A stretch of DNA of 64,000 nucleotides from Saccoglossus kowalevskii (lineage: Eukaryota; Hemichordata; Enteropneusta; Harrimaniidae): assembly GCF_000003605.2 (NCBI RefSeq), contig NW_003120918.1, positions 542,489 through 606,488 on the forward strand. The letters run 5' to 3'. The position numbers and the translations under genes are program-made. The notes below the pieces were generated by a model, which was not told the origin of the DNA, did not search any database, and saw nothing but the letters and a program-made list of their open reading frames with translations. This document shows, in pieces, positions 25,738 through 36,045 of this stretch. Each line of letters begins with the position of its first letter. Positions within the stretch are counted from its first letter, which is position 1.

Positions 25738-28620
25738 ACGATCGGTTGTGGATCACGTCCTGGGATTTACTTCCTGGCGAGAAACCCGATTCCTGTCTTT
25801 ATCACGACTTGATTGTCCATAAAGGCGACACACCCATCCGAGAGGCCCCTAGTTCAGCCCAACGTCTACCTAAGACAAAGATGAGTAAGAAGACTGTTTC
25901 CCGCGTCAAAAGTTTGAGTGGTGCTGATCGGAGAGGCTCAAAGGGCAGTCTGCTTAGAGCGGCCAACACAACCGATAAGTTCCAATTGGTTGGTTCCCTC
26001 GTTTGGGCTCTAGACCTCTGATTAAACAGTAAACAGTCTTCTAATGGTAGGACAACCGGCTAGTCTCGACCCCAGAGAATCCTAATGGTGGATGACAAGG
26101 CTGATCTATAGCCAAAAATATCTGAAAGGACAAGTCCATTTCGTTCAAACGATGGATGAAAAGTTAGCTGGCTGGCCAACAAAGGATGGCATGGTTCTCC
26201 CTTCCTTGCACCAATGTGTTGGTGGGATCCCTGTTCGCCCTGGCTAGGATGTTGGCAACCCACTCTGAGTGAGTCAACTGAGAGCCTTGATGCATGTAAG
26301 TAGTACACCGCTGGGCTCAAAGGCAGTGCGCCATTCGGAGATCCGGAAGTCTGAAAGCACCCCTGGTGTTTCGACTAACATTTTCAACAGTAGTGGAAAC
26401 CAGATCTTGCTTGGCAAGTTGGGCGCCACCCACGTCAAACTGTAGATGCGCTCCAGTTGAAGTTTCTCCAGTACCCGGTGAATAGCAAGAAGGGAGGAAA
26501 GGCATACACCTCTATGTGGGTCCATGGGGGACGACAAAGTGTCCCTGGCCCAGGCTCTTGTAGTTGAATAGGTCTAATCTTGGACCGTCCCACCGCCTAA
26601 ACAGTCTGGAGGTTGCCCATTGGGGATATCCCNNNNNNNNNNNNNNNNNNNNNNNNNNNNNNNNNNNNNNNNNNNNNNNNNNNNNNNNNNNNNNNNNNNN
26701 NNNNNNNNNNNNNNNNNNNNNNNNNNNNNNNNNNNNNNNNNNNNNNNNNNNNNNNNNNNNNNNNNNNNNNNNNNNNNNNNNNNNNNNNNNNNNNNNNNNN
26801 NNNNNNNNNNNNNNNNNNNNNNNNNNNNNNNNNNNNNNNNNNNNNNNNNNNNNNNNNNNNNNNNNNNNNNNNNNNNNNNNNNNNNNNNNNNNNNNNNNNN
26901 NNNNNNNNNNNNNNNNNNNNNNNNNNNNNNNNNNNNNNNNNNNNNNNNNNNNNNAGTGCTATTCTTTCAGTTCGAGCCAGTAGATATGGCAGTCCTGAAT
27001 ATAACGCAGGTTGCCTGAGGTTGGCAATTGCCGACCACCAGGGCAAGGCATCCCTCGCTTGGTCCGAGAGTGTTTCTCGCTTCTCCAGTTCCCATAATAG
27101 AGCCTGGTGTTGCGACAAAATTGCATTGTAATGGGTGGCTGCGTAAAACAGCCTGGGGGAACTACCCTACGAGCGGCTGACATCATTCAAATAATCCGCA
27201 TTACTTCCCAGAGGGACACAGAGGGAATGCTGACTAGATGTTCGGCTAGGTCGTTTAGGCAACGGGCCTGCGGCGACCATGCCAAGCCCACCTCAGTGTC
27301 CTGGCCAAGGCCAGGAACACCAACTGTTGTGCTGGCTGAGGGTGGGACTTGCTCAATTAACTAAGAAGCACAACTGGTCTAGAGAATCTGGTATTAGCCT
27401 TACTGTTTGACTAACCACCCCTTGTTGGCTTGTGTAGCAACCAGTGATCTAGGTACGTTGATGTGTACCAATGTGATGTGTACCGGCACAGCAGTAGCAT
27501 CACCTGTTTCCACACTCTGGTGAATATGTATGGAGCCATGGCCCAACTGGGCGAATCGAGGGAGTCACTGACTCACTGGGTGTATCGGTATGTGCAGGTA
27601 AGTATCACTCAAATCAAATCAAATCTAACCAATAGAAACAGAGCATGGATAATAATATGTGCTCTGTGCTTCCAGGAAGCTCATACTGACTTAGTCTGCT
27701 TAAGTCCAGAACGGGGCACAGCCACCTGTAGTCACAGTTGTTGTCTTTAGAACCAGCAATACTTGCAAGTAGAAGTACAGTATCGAAGTAGACTTAACGC
27801 CGGGTCCTCTATCCTTTGTATAGCACCTTTGTAAGCAAACTATCTACCTCCTGTCGGATTGCTCTCGCTTTGTGGGAATCCCCTGGTAGTGCCTCAAAGG
27901 GGGCTGGTCTCGCCTGTACCAACTGGTCAGTGGGATCCTGAAGCACCAAGACTGCTCCTTCCATCCTCAAAAATGAAGAGGGTGGGGGAGGTCCAGCCTG
28001 CGTAACTGAGGCGGTGGTGCACCCAGTGAAAACAGCCAACACCGCATTCTGCTGTACAGAGGCAGCCCCTTCCACGAGAGCCAGATGACACTGCAGGATA
28101 TCCCGCTTAGCCGTGTGATGTCCCACCAATGGTTGTGTCTGCTGGTCTAGGAGGCTGGTACGTTCCGCCATTAAGACTTCAGAGTGCTGGTGACGCAAAA
28201 CAATTTGTTCAAAGATGAGGGTTACCACTCTGCTCTCAGTGCGTGGATTGTTTCTAACTAACCCGTTGCACCGAATCAAAAAAATTGTGGTACCGGGGTC
28301 AGGAAGGAAACAAAGGATCCGATCGATTGGGTAGCGCTTGGTCCAGCAGAAAAGGTTGAGCATAAAATTTACCTACCCTAAGGACTTAAGCCTCTATCCC
28401 GCAGAGGACCAAGGTCCGCCCATAAACACCGTCTGTGCGTTCCCCCCTACATCCAGCACTCGGCGGGATCCAAAGCAATACCGAATGCAGGATTCTGAAT
28501 CCCGAATCTACCGAGAGTGACTGATTCAGGATCGAAGGTCGGGTCACTTGGATCGATGTTTCTCCCTCACCCCATGGCGTGGCTCATGGAGTCATTACGA
28601 GGAACAAACTCAGAGGGGCC
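25738..28620 (-). mobile_element. DIRS-like tyrosine-recombinase retroelement, fossil
   Basis: A GC-richer block read on the minus strand carries the parts of a DIRS element in the expected order. There is a 184-codon open stretch (28363-27809) leading into reverse transcriptase (about 27830-27430, with VLDL and a YLDxW-type box region). Next come RNase H (about 27130-26960) and the DIRS-type block after RNase H (about 26540-26330, with WFP and LL). Last is a tyrosine recombinase (about 26020-25740, with PFEPLRSA and GRR-AEL around the first catalytic arginine region). The pieces lie in different frames, and an assembly gap (26633-26954) removes part. It is clearly broken, with several breaks, and old. 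The 5' (right) edge near 28620 is set only by the return to AT-rich sequence. Confidence 0.8.
26633..26954. other. Assembly gap (322 N)
   Basis: An unbroken run of N inside the DIRS fossil. Open frames crossing it are artefacts of reading N as open. Confidence 0.99.
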
Positions 28621-28747
28621 GTCCGAGGCTGCACATTTAAATGATATTATTTTATGCAAATGGTTGTTATTCAATCAAATGTTTCACAATCACATACATT
28701 CACACACACCAAACCATGTCGCAGCAACATGAATATCTAAAAAATGT
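28621..28747. other. AT-rich spacer between DIRS fossil and right arm
   Basis: About 125 bases with TTATGCAAAT, CACACACACC and no recognisable coding sequence. If the DIRS fossil was inserted in a larger element, this should be that element's sequence upstream of the CXC exon, but no coding trace is seen. Confidence 0.4.
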
Positions 28748-28945
28748 CATCTAGAATTAAAGATATGTCCTATTAGTTATATTTTCTATGTTGTAAAAAT
28801 GCACCAAACGGCCATTTTGAATATATGCAAATTAGGTATATTTCGGAAGCCTAGATTTTCCTAGACTTTTAATAGGTCAATCTAGGCACCTCCCCGGAAT
28901 GTACTGTGAATAAATTAGTTCTGTTGCAATTTGTGTTGGGTCAAA
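28748..28945 (-). repeat. Right inverted terminal arm of composite element
   Basis: Reverse complement of 24875-25070, about 80-85% identical by eye, with the same outer edge (GGTTTGACCCAACACAAATTG on the minus strand against GGCCAACCCGTCACAAATTG). The diverged ~173-bp subterminal repeats seen on the left are not evident inside this arm beyond the first motif, so the element is asymmetric. Confidence 0.85.
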
Positions 28946-30239
28946 CCATAAATTTTTTGGACTATATTTAGAAAGTATTTGTATCGATTTTGGTTCTTTA
29001 TCTGATCAAACATTGAACATCATAATGAACACGGCATGTTATATCAAACAGAACTTTACAAAAAACATTTTCCTGTTAGCTAACCGTAAATTTATAAAAG
29101 AATTACAAGCATGATAAATTTGGTTAGACATGTAGATATGTAAACTAACAGAGATAATAATGCACTTGATATCTGGCCACCGAAATACGCACAAATCACG
29201 TGATTTTCCGTAATCATTCACAGTATAACAACTTGACCCTGAACTAACATTTGATCGCAACGACCTGATTTTAGAGCTGCATTTAAAATTTGACTACAGA
29301 AAAGCATCTTTTTGTTATTGAATATAATTTAGTGTACTGATAACCGGAAATGTCGATATGTGGTCTCGTGGCGGGCGGGCATTGCGCGGATTTACACATA
29401 CTCTTTGTGAAACGCTTTGGTCCAAACAGGACCAAAAAACAGCCGAGTAATAGCAGTTGAGTCGTAAAATATATACAATGTGGAATGTCATAAGTCGAAA
29501 AAAAAATGTCGATAAACAAGCTGCTCTCTGATTGGTCGGACTGAAATACACATGAAGGTGTATTGAATCAGTGACTGAACATGTGCTCCAACAGGTCAAT
29601 CGTCTCAGACCCAGCTGTATAACCAAACTTTCTAGTAAAGCTGCCACTTGCGCAACCCGTGACAGCTGTCTACGGATCGTGCTTAACTGCAGAATACATC
29701 ATAGTAAATACGACATAGTTCGCGGTATGGATTCGGGGGGAGTTCTAGCATGATATCATTTTTACAGTATTTTGTACCAGCATTGTACATTTTCCCATGA
29801 ATGATAATTGTGTTTTTCTGGATTACGTCGTATGGTCTTCTACTATTTAAAAGCTCGCCACATAATATTGCATTGAAACCGAGCAGTCGCCGAACTCATT
29901 TCATTCGAATAAACTATCCGTGCAGCAGGTCGGTCGGTCAGTATTTAACTTGCTGCCTATTCCCAAAATGCAACTGTAGACAAGTGGGTAATCTGATCGT
30001 GCAATTCAGAATATGTATATATATATATATCTATATATCACTTTTGATTTCCCGGCGATGACGTAAGTACGAGTCCGCTGTGTATAACCATTGATACTAT
30101 CCTCCCCGGATGATTCACGCAATCACGCAACGCCAGACACATTACATAGAACATGTTCGTTGCAATGTTCAGTCGAAACGGAAGAAACAAAATCGTGCTG
30201 CTTTTCAAACCTGATTGTATATCTAGCAATATTTCGCCG
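28946..30239. other. Noncoding DNA; CCAAT box and TA repeat
   Basis: An NF-Y-type CTGATTGGTCGG lies at about 29527-29538, and a TA-rich microsatellite at about 30012-30037. Several 60-110 codon frames on both strands overlap each other and show no recognisable domains. The stretch may be upstream sequence of the candidate promoter at 30.25 kb. Confidence 0.4.
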
Positions 30240-30249
30240 ATGATGGCGC

Positions 30250-30626
30250 GCTTATTTAAAACGTGACAATGTTAGCTAACCCAGACACCCAGATTGAAGT
30301 CTATGCGTTGAGCGCTCTGACATAAACAGTGTTCACTCTTATGTCTTACCCAACTGGACCGACAACTGAAAACTGTGTCTACTAGACATTTCTGACGAAT
30401 GGTAGAGTGACATCGTGTTATTGTGACGCTTTAGTGACTGTGTCGTACTAGAAGAGAACTCGCCTCACAGACTCGCTACTTTCAGCGCACTAGTATATCT
30501 GCCACCACCCGCATTTTTCAGTTTAGCCATCCGACTGGATTGGTATAACGCATACCACACCGAACTGCCAGGATCAGTACAGAGGATAGTGCATTGACTG
30601 TCATCTTATCAACTTAGCTACTACAG
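30250..30626 (+). promoter_or_regulatory. Candidate promoter and 5' leader
   Basis: TATTTAAA at 30253-30260, preceded by GGCGCGC, is a plausible TATA-type box. The ~340 bases that follow are noticeably less AT-rich than the neighbourhood, contain no long frame, and end in CTACAG|GTAATT (30626|30627), a usable splice donor. Together with the signal-peptide-like ATG exon 110 bases further on, this would be the leader of a plus-strand gene. Several upstream ATGs in the leader count against efficient translation from 30740. Confidence 0.25.
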
Positions 30627-30739
30627 GTAATTCACAGATAGTTCTGTGTTTTTTTAGTTAAATATTCATGTTGCCGTCAGAAAAAAAATTAAAGATTGGA
30701 CCTCACAACGTAAATTTCGTTTTGAGGTTACCCTATCCG

Positions 30740-30811
30740 ATGAATTACCAAATTCTACAGCTTTCCTCGTACATCGTGCTATTTTGCGCCAGGCTTATTG
30801 GGTTTTGTCGA
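30740..30811 (+). CDS. Candidate first coding exon, signal-peptide-like
   Basis: An ATG opens 24 codons starting MNYQILQLSS, followed by a hydrophobic core (YIVLFCARLIGF), and the exon ends CGA|GTAAGTTT, a near-ideal splice donor at 30811|30812. Length, hydrophobic N-terminus and donor fit the first exon of a secreted or membrane protein whose later exons lie downstream. I did not find those exons; in particular no Wnt, TGF-beta or similar cysteine-rich blocks are visible to the right. The upstream promoter-like sequence adds weight. The product cannot be named. Confidence 0.25.
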
Positions 30812-31009
30812 GTAAGTTTCGCGTAGTATATTTGCTTAATTATTGAAGAATCCGATGTATTCACTTTCATATTTACCATTTACATGGAATAACATCAAAT
30901 CAGCGCAAATGTTCTTGGCGCATTCATAGCGCGACTAGTCTAGCTGCCATTTGCTTCATTGAAAATAATTTGGTTGTCTGGTGTTAAATGATAATATCAC
31001 GACTCTTAC

Positions 31010-31063
31010 CTCGCCGCCGGTGCAACAGATGGCCAATACTATGGACATCAACAAATTCTCCAT
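31010..31063 (-). CDS. Candidate first exon on minus strand, signal-peptide-like
   Basis: On the minus strand an ATG (31063-31061) opens MENLLMSIVLAICCTGGE and is followed by GAG|GTAAGAGT, a strong donor at 31010|31009. The hydrophobic run is a good signal-peptide core. An alternative reading uses an acceptor at 31090 (TTTGTAAATGTAG) and the other frame (AVYISPDGEFVDVHSIGH), which is also open up to the same donor. The two readings cannot both be right, and either could be chance. It would conflict with, or lie within an intron of, the plus-strand candidate at 30740. Confidence 0.2.
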
Positions 31064-31089
31064 CTGGTGAGATATAAACAGCCCGATAT

Positions 31090-34000
31090 CTACATTTACA
31101 AACAAATGTCCGCCCAACGAAAAAAAAAGTATTGATTACAAAAATAGGGTCGTGATATTCCATTTGTTTCACGCACGGGTTCAAAGAAATATACTGAGAA
31201 ATAGCAAAGTGTATTTTCGGATTACCTGAATGAAAGTCTCACATCGTAATTTTGTCGAATCGTAATTCTTGAAATTCATCACCACATGTACCTACTGATC
31301 ACAGACAACTGAGCATACCATGTTCATCCCCAGACTGCGCAATATAACACAAATTATGTTCAAAACATTTGAAATCGTGTGTCATGCTAAAATTTCCCGT
31401 ATCAGCAGGTATGTGTTTTTTTCCCAGCCTGTGACGTTTAATTTTTCATGTATGACTTTTGTGTCATATTACCTCTGTAATGTGCCAGGTTAAAGACTGT
31501 TTTAGTCATCTAATCTCAGGAAACATCCCGTCTTCATTGCACACCGACGAAAATGCATGTAACCGTTTAGTTGTCTTTTTATTTAATTATATTAAATTCA
31601 ACGTAACATGTAACTAGATGATCGCTTTGTCCAGTATTGACACAGCTAACCAACCCAGGAATGTACTACTCTCTGTCAATCAATCATGTCAAATGAATAC
31701 CATATAGATCAGAGTAGAACGATGTACGTAAACTTTATTTCAATATTGCCAGCACAGATGGCAGCTTGGAAATTATAAACAACTGTCACATTCACTAGTT
31801 TAAATGCGATTTCCAATAATAAAATATTCGGAATCGCTTTTATTTTTCGTATCGATCGATCACAGTGTAGATCGTTCTTGATATCAATGTTGTTTCCACA
31901 TGGGGTTCGTAAAGTCCAAGTACATTCGAAACACACACAAAGGAGTAACGTTCACATTCAACGGTGGGTGATTACTATGTGTTCGGACCGCCGTCTTCGG
32001 AATTCCCGAGCTTTCAAGCCATACGTATGTTAAGTCTACAGCGCCACTTCAGTACGGTATAAAAATATTACATGTCTACTCGTTACAACTGTGCTTTTTA
32101 CAAATACATGTTTTGTTATACCACGTATGGTATTAAAAATGAAATTACTAGGACACTGAAAAGGACATAATATTTTACCTGTTTCCCCCGTGGTGTAGTA
32201 AATTATCGGTAATTAGCATATATAAATAATGATATTCAAGGAATGGGCGTAAATGACATCCTTATAGTTGAATAACTGTAGCAAGGCCGCGCACCCAGAT
32301 TGTGTGTAGAGTGCCAATTAACGGTGTATAGGGCGAAACCAAAAAAAAATTATTTATCGGCGAAAAGGCAGTTTATTAAATTTAAACAATTGCATTTAAT
32401 AGAATAACGCCACAGGGTTTATATCGTTTGAAAAGTTCCAAAACTGTATTATTTACGTCCTTCATAACATTATGTGGCATTCTAAAGAATATCCCGGTAA
32501 TAAAGGTGGTGGAATAAAAAAAGAATATTGCGTTGGATCGGTGAATATCTCATTTTCATCGAAATGTCAATGCACGAACATATCTACAATGTTTCCTTAA
32601 AGGGTTCTTGCTGCATTGTACATACAATTAAAATAAATACGCATGCTCCTCATAAAAGTTTGTTTTCAATTATTCCTTGACCTGCAGCAACCATTATAGG
32701 AATATTGAGCTCGAGGACGGTGCCGGGGAATGATTTGTGCTCAAAACGCAAAGCACTCCAACCAACGTCATAACCTACTAAAAGTTAAAGAATAAAACCG
32801 TGATAATAAAATCACTCCTAATATATACGCACGTGAATTCGCACGTACTAGGGAATGTTGGATGTGGTTCATCTACTAGAGCGCTTCTGATATAATATCA
32901 AACGTGTTTTCACTTGAATAAGAAAATTGTGGAAAATTATTGGTATGTAGATTGCATGTAATATATGTGGTGCACAGTTTCATGTATTTTGCATATTAAA
33001 CACACGACCATTGATTCAGAGACAGGATACCAGAACTATTTAACATTACGTTAAATCTATTTATAGAATTACTAGATACGAGTGTGTTGTGCATATTGTT
33101 CCGTTGTATCACTTGAAAACTTATTGACTTAGTCCATACATAACACAGAGTCATAAAAAACATGAATATTGTTTAAACAGGTTAACAGGGTCTGACGGCG
33201 AAAAACAAAACAAAAAAAACGTGTTTCCGTACGACGTGTTTATGCCTAAAAATTATCATCTCATGTCTGGGCCCTGAATCAGTAGGCGTAATCCTAATAA
33301 AAAATAAAAATAAAACAGTCACACATTAACGTAACCCTGTATTGAGAATCCATATTACTTTTTGATTTGCATGAACACATCGATGTAAAGGAAGCACACG
33401 TCTTACAATGATTGCAGCAATTTTAATGGCACAGCTATAATGGCTGAAAGGGTATTACGTGCAGCTTAGTTTATTACGCCGTAAACAACGCAGAACACAT
33501 CAATTTAGCTTCAAGTTAATACCCACCTGTGCGTATACGCTAGCCGACTGTGCTGTTAAAGACATCTTCAATAGCAACCGTGTTTTTCCTACGTACTAAA
33601 CGAAAATAAGTGGTACTTAGATAAACATGTTCATCGAGCTGCCTGGTGCGAACGACGTACGAATGAGCGGATCACGTCATCGCGCTGACAAGTATCTGGT
33701 TCGCGGGATGTCGCGATGCGCGCGACCATACACGTTAATTGGTTTACTAGATTACGTATTATTCGTTGCTTTCTTATTATGGCAAGTTTAACGAGTTTTC
33801 GCGATGTTAATGACCTTAATCAAGCACGCACTCAGAGCACGCAGCATATTGGATATAGTTGCGTATAACTCTAATTATAGAAACTTTTTTTTTTCATTTC
33901 CGTTTTTGAGCAATTGAAATGACCTAATTGCGACGGTATAGTTCAGTCAGTCTCAGACGTGTACATACGTTCCATTTCAAACCTTAATTACCGAGCGGCC

Positions 34001-35985
34001 CGGCACACAGTGCCCATATGGGTGATGAAAGTGGCTGCATTCAGCATTGACAAGACGTCCCCATACGTCGTCATCAGTGTTGAGATTACTGTGACCTGTT
34101 TCAATATCCTACTCACGTCATTTTATGCCACTAATACGACACACAGTGAACAGATTAGGCAGCCATTGGAATACTCAATACATACAATACGCAATAAATA
34201 AAAATACAACTCACCGCAACCGTTCGGGTGATTCAAATCGGGGTGAGTTTATGGCTTATTAAATGCAATCCCCCTGTTCAGGACAATGTACGTTTGGTTT
34301 ACCTATAAAATATGATTTTTCCCCGTTTTATAGGACAGCTTATATCACCATATTTGCAAATGGCGTTTGATATAATACAGAAGCTTCATCGAACTTATCG
34401 TATTGAAGTGATGTCCTTGTGGTGCTGGTTGTGAGTTTTCAGTTCTTTCCCGTCAGGAAGTAACTAGCTCAGACCTAGACGACTAAAATATGTTATTCCT
34501 CAAATTAATCGTTTTGTACAAATAGAATGTTACATTTCCCACATTATTCGAGCAATTAACTGACATTGTATTGTACGCGATTACGTTGCTTCAGTGTGCT
34601 AAGATAATGTTCTAATCTCACACGTCATCACGTCTACTGCCCACGTGATCTATTTAACCCCGGTATCAGGAACTGTGCACGCGATGACGATGAATATTTA
34701 GGGACAAAAAGCAAGCATCGTAGATATCTCGCTCTCCACGAGATATTGGCGGCCATTTACGACTGAGGTCTATCATACAATCAATTTACTGAAAAAAAAG
34801 CGTGTCATAACATACTATGCAATTTTGACTCTCAATAAACGTTCAATAATATGTCGTGGCTGCCAAACAGGAAGTTCCGTTCCGTATTGTGATCGCATCC
34901 TAAATTTCACCATTCTGATTTCACTATAATTAGGGCCTCTCAAGTTTGCGTTGTCAATATGGCTCATTTTGTCACATTTTTACGGTTATTGAAAGGTGGA
35001 AAATTAAGAGTATGGGAATTTAGCTTCAGATAACAGCTGATTATTTACAAAGTGTGACACTAGTTTTATCGAACTGAGAAAGTAATTATAGTGTTGTGAT
35101 CAAGCACGAGATTTTTCAACTTTACAGCGCAAGATTTATCGTCGCCATGACTGTAATGTCAAAGGTTAAATCGAGTTTGCAAATCAGCACTTCTAGATGG
35201 AATCATTAATATCTTTTATAGCTAAACAGTAAATGGGGATTACGATAGACTAGGGGTAGTTACGATTCATTAAACACTGCATTTTCGGTATAGCCGAAAT
35301 CTTTTTAAGGCAAACGTTTGTACTTACCGCTACATTGTTTGCTACTTAATGAAAGGTCGCGCCGCGTCCGGTCATGTGCAAAGCGGACCCCCACAGTTTA
35401 CAACGCGCGCGCGTGTAATCGATTGTTCTTTTCCGTTGCGTGTTAACACGCAGTACTCGACGACTAACGCCCTCTAATAAATTAGGAGGATTAGCAAGCC
35501 GCGAGTTGTTCAAGTATATACTGTCGACCAGCTAAATATATACATTTCGATTTGAGTGGTCCTTCACGCAATTTGAGTTTGAAAAAATGTTTGTTTGAAA
35601 TAGTTTTGATGTGTGAAGGGCCAAATATAATTACCCCAAAATGTAGTTTGCAATTTTGATAATGTGTCTCTATAATCGTAATTGTTCTAATCTAGCATTG
35701 AGATCAATAGAATTTGTCCTACTACAAAAATCCGTAACAACACCGGTCCCATAACATATCAACACTCGTTCAAGATTGACAAGTACTAGAACAAATGTAA
35801 ATGAATTCTTTCAAATATATACAATATGCTCAACCAATGAATTACAAACGAATCAAAAATACGTATGTGCTGCATTAAGTTTTCTAGTGGTTAAAAACAA
35901 ATTAAAGTTACGTAAACAAACAGCGAACATATTACGCTGACGTATGTGCGTTTTCCGAAACCTACAGCCTGTTTGTGTGGTATTG
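31090..35985. other. Noncoding DNA with CpG-rich patches
   Basis: No gene is recognised. Two patches are rich in CpG and GC compared with the rest: about 33640-33740 (many CG dinucleotides, TCGCGATGCGCGCGACC) and about 35345-35500 (GTCGCGCCGCGTCC, ACGCGCGCGCG). They may be regulatory. A short inverted repeat ATATCTCG/CGAGATAT occurs near 34720-34750. Confidence 0.4.
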
Positions 35986-35986
35986 A

Positions 35987-35995
35987 GGCGCCAAA
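35987..35995 (-). promoter_or_regulatory. E2F-type site
   Basis: GGCGCCAAA (TTTGGCGCC on the minus strand) matches the E2F consensus TTTSGCGC. It lies 18 bases before the candidate ATG at 36014, a usual position for promoter-proximal E2F sites, though a single site is weak evidence. Confidence 0.25.
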
Positions 35996-36013
35996 TGTCA
36001 ATGTAACCCAAAC

Positions 36014-36045
36014 ATGGACGACCCCTCAGGCCGTCGAAGAGGACG
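36014..36045 (+). CDS. Candidate first coding exon (MDDPSGRRRG...)
   Basis: An ATG in good context (AAC before, G after) opens MDDPSGRRRG and the exon ends GACG|GTGAGTAT at 36045|36046, a strong donor. The ten codons are GC-rich (CCC TCA GGC CGT CGA) in an AT-rich setting, and an E2F-type site lies just upstream. This could be the N-terminus of a nuclear, arginine-rich protein, but no downstream exon was found, and a 32-base exon is easy to match by chance. Confidence 0.25.

Noticed and set aside
26564-27131. Open frames of 130-173 codons across 26.6-27.1 kb
   Set aside because: They consist mostly of the N gap and are not real coding sequence beyond the DIRS pieces on either side.
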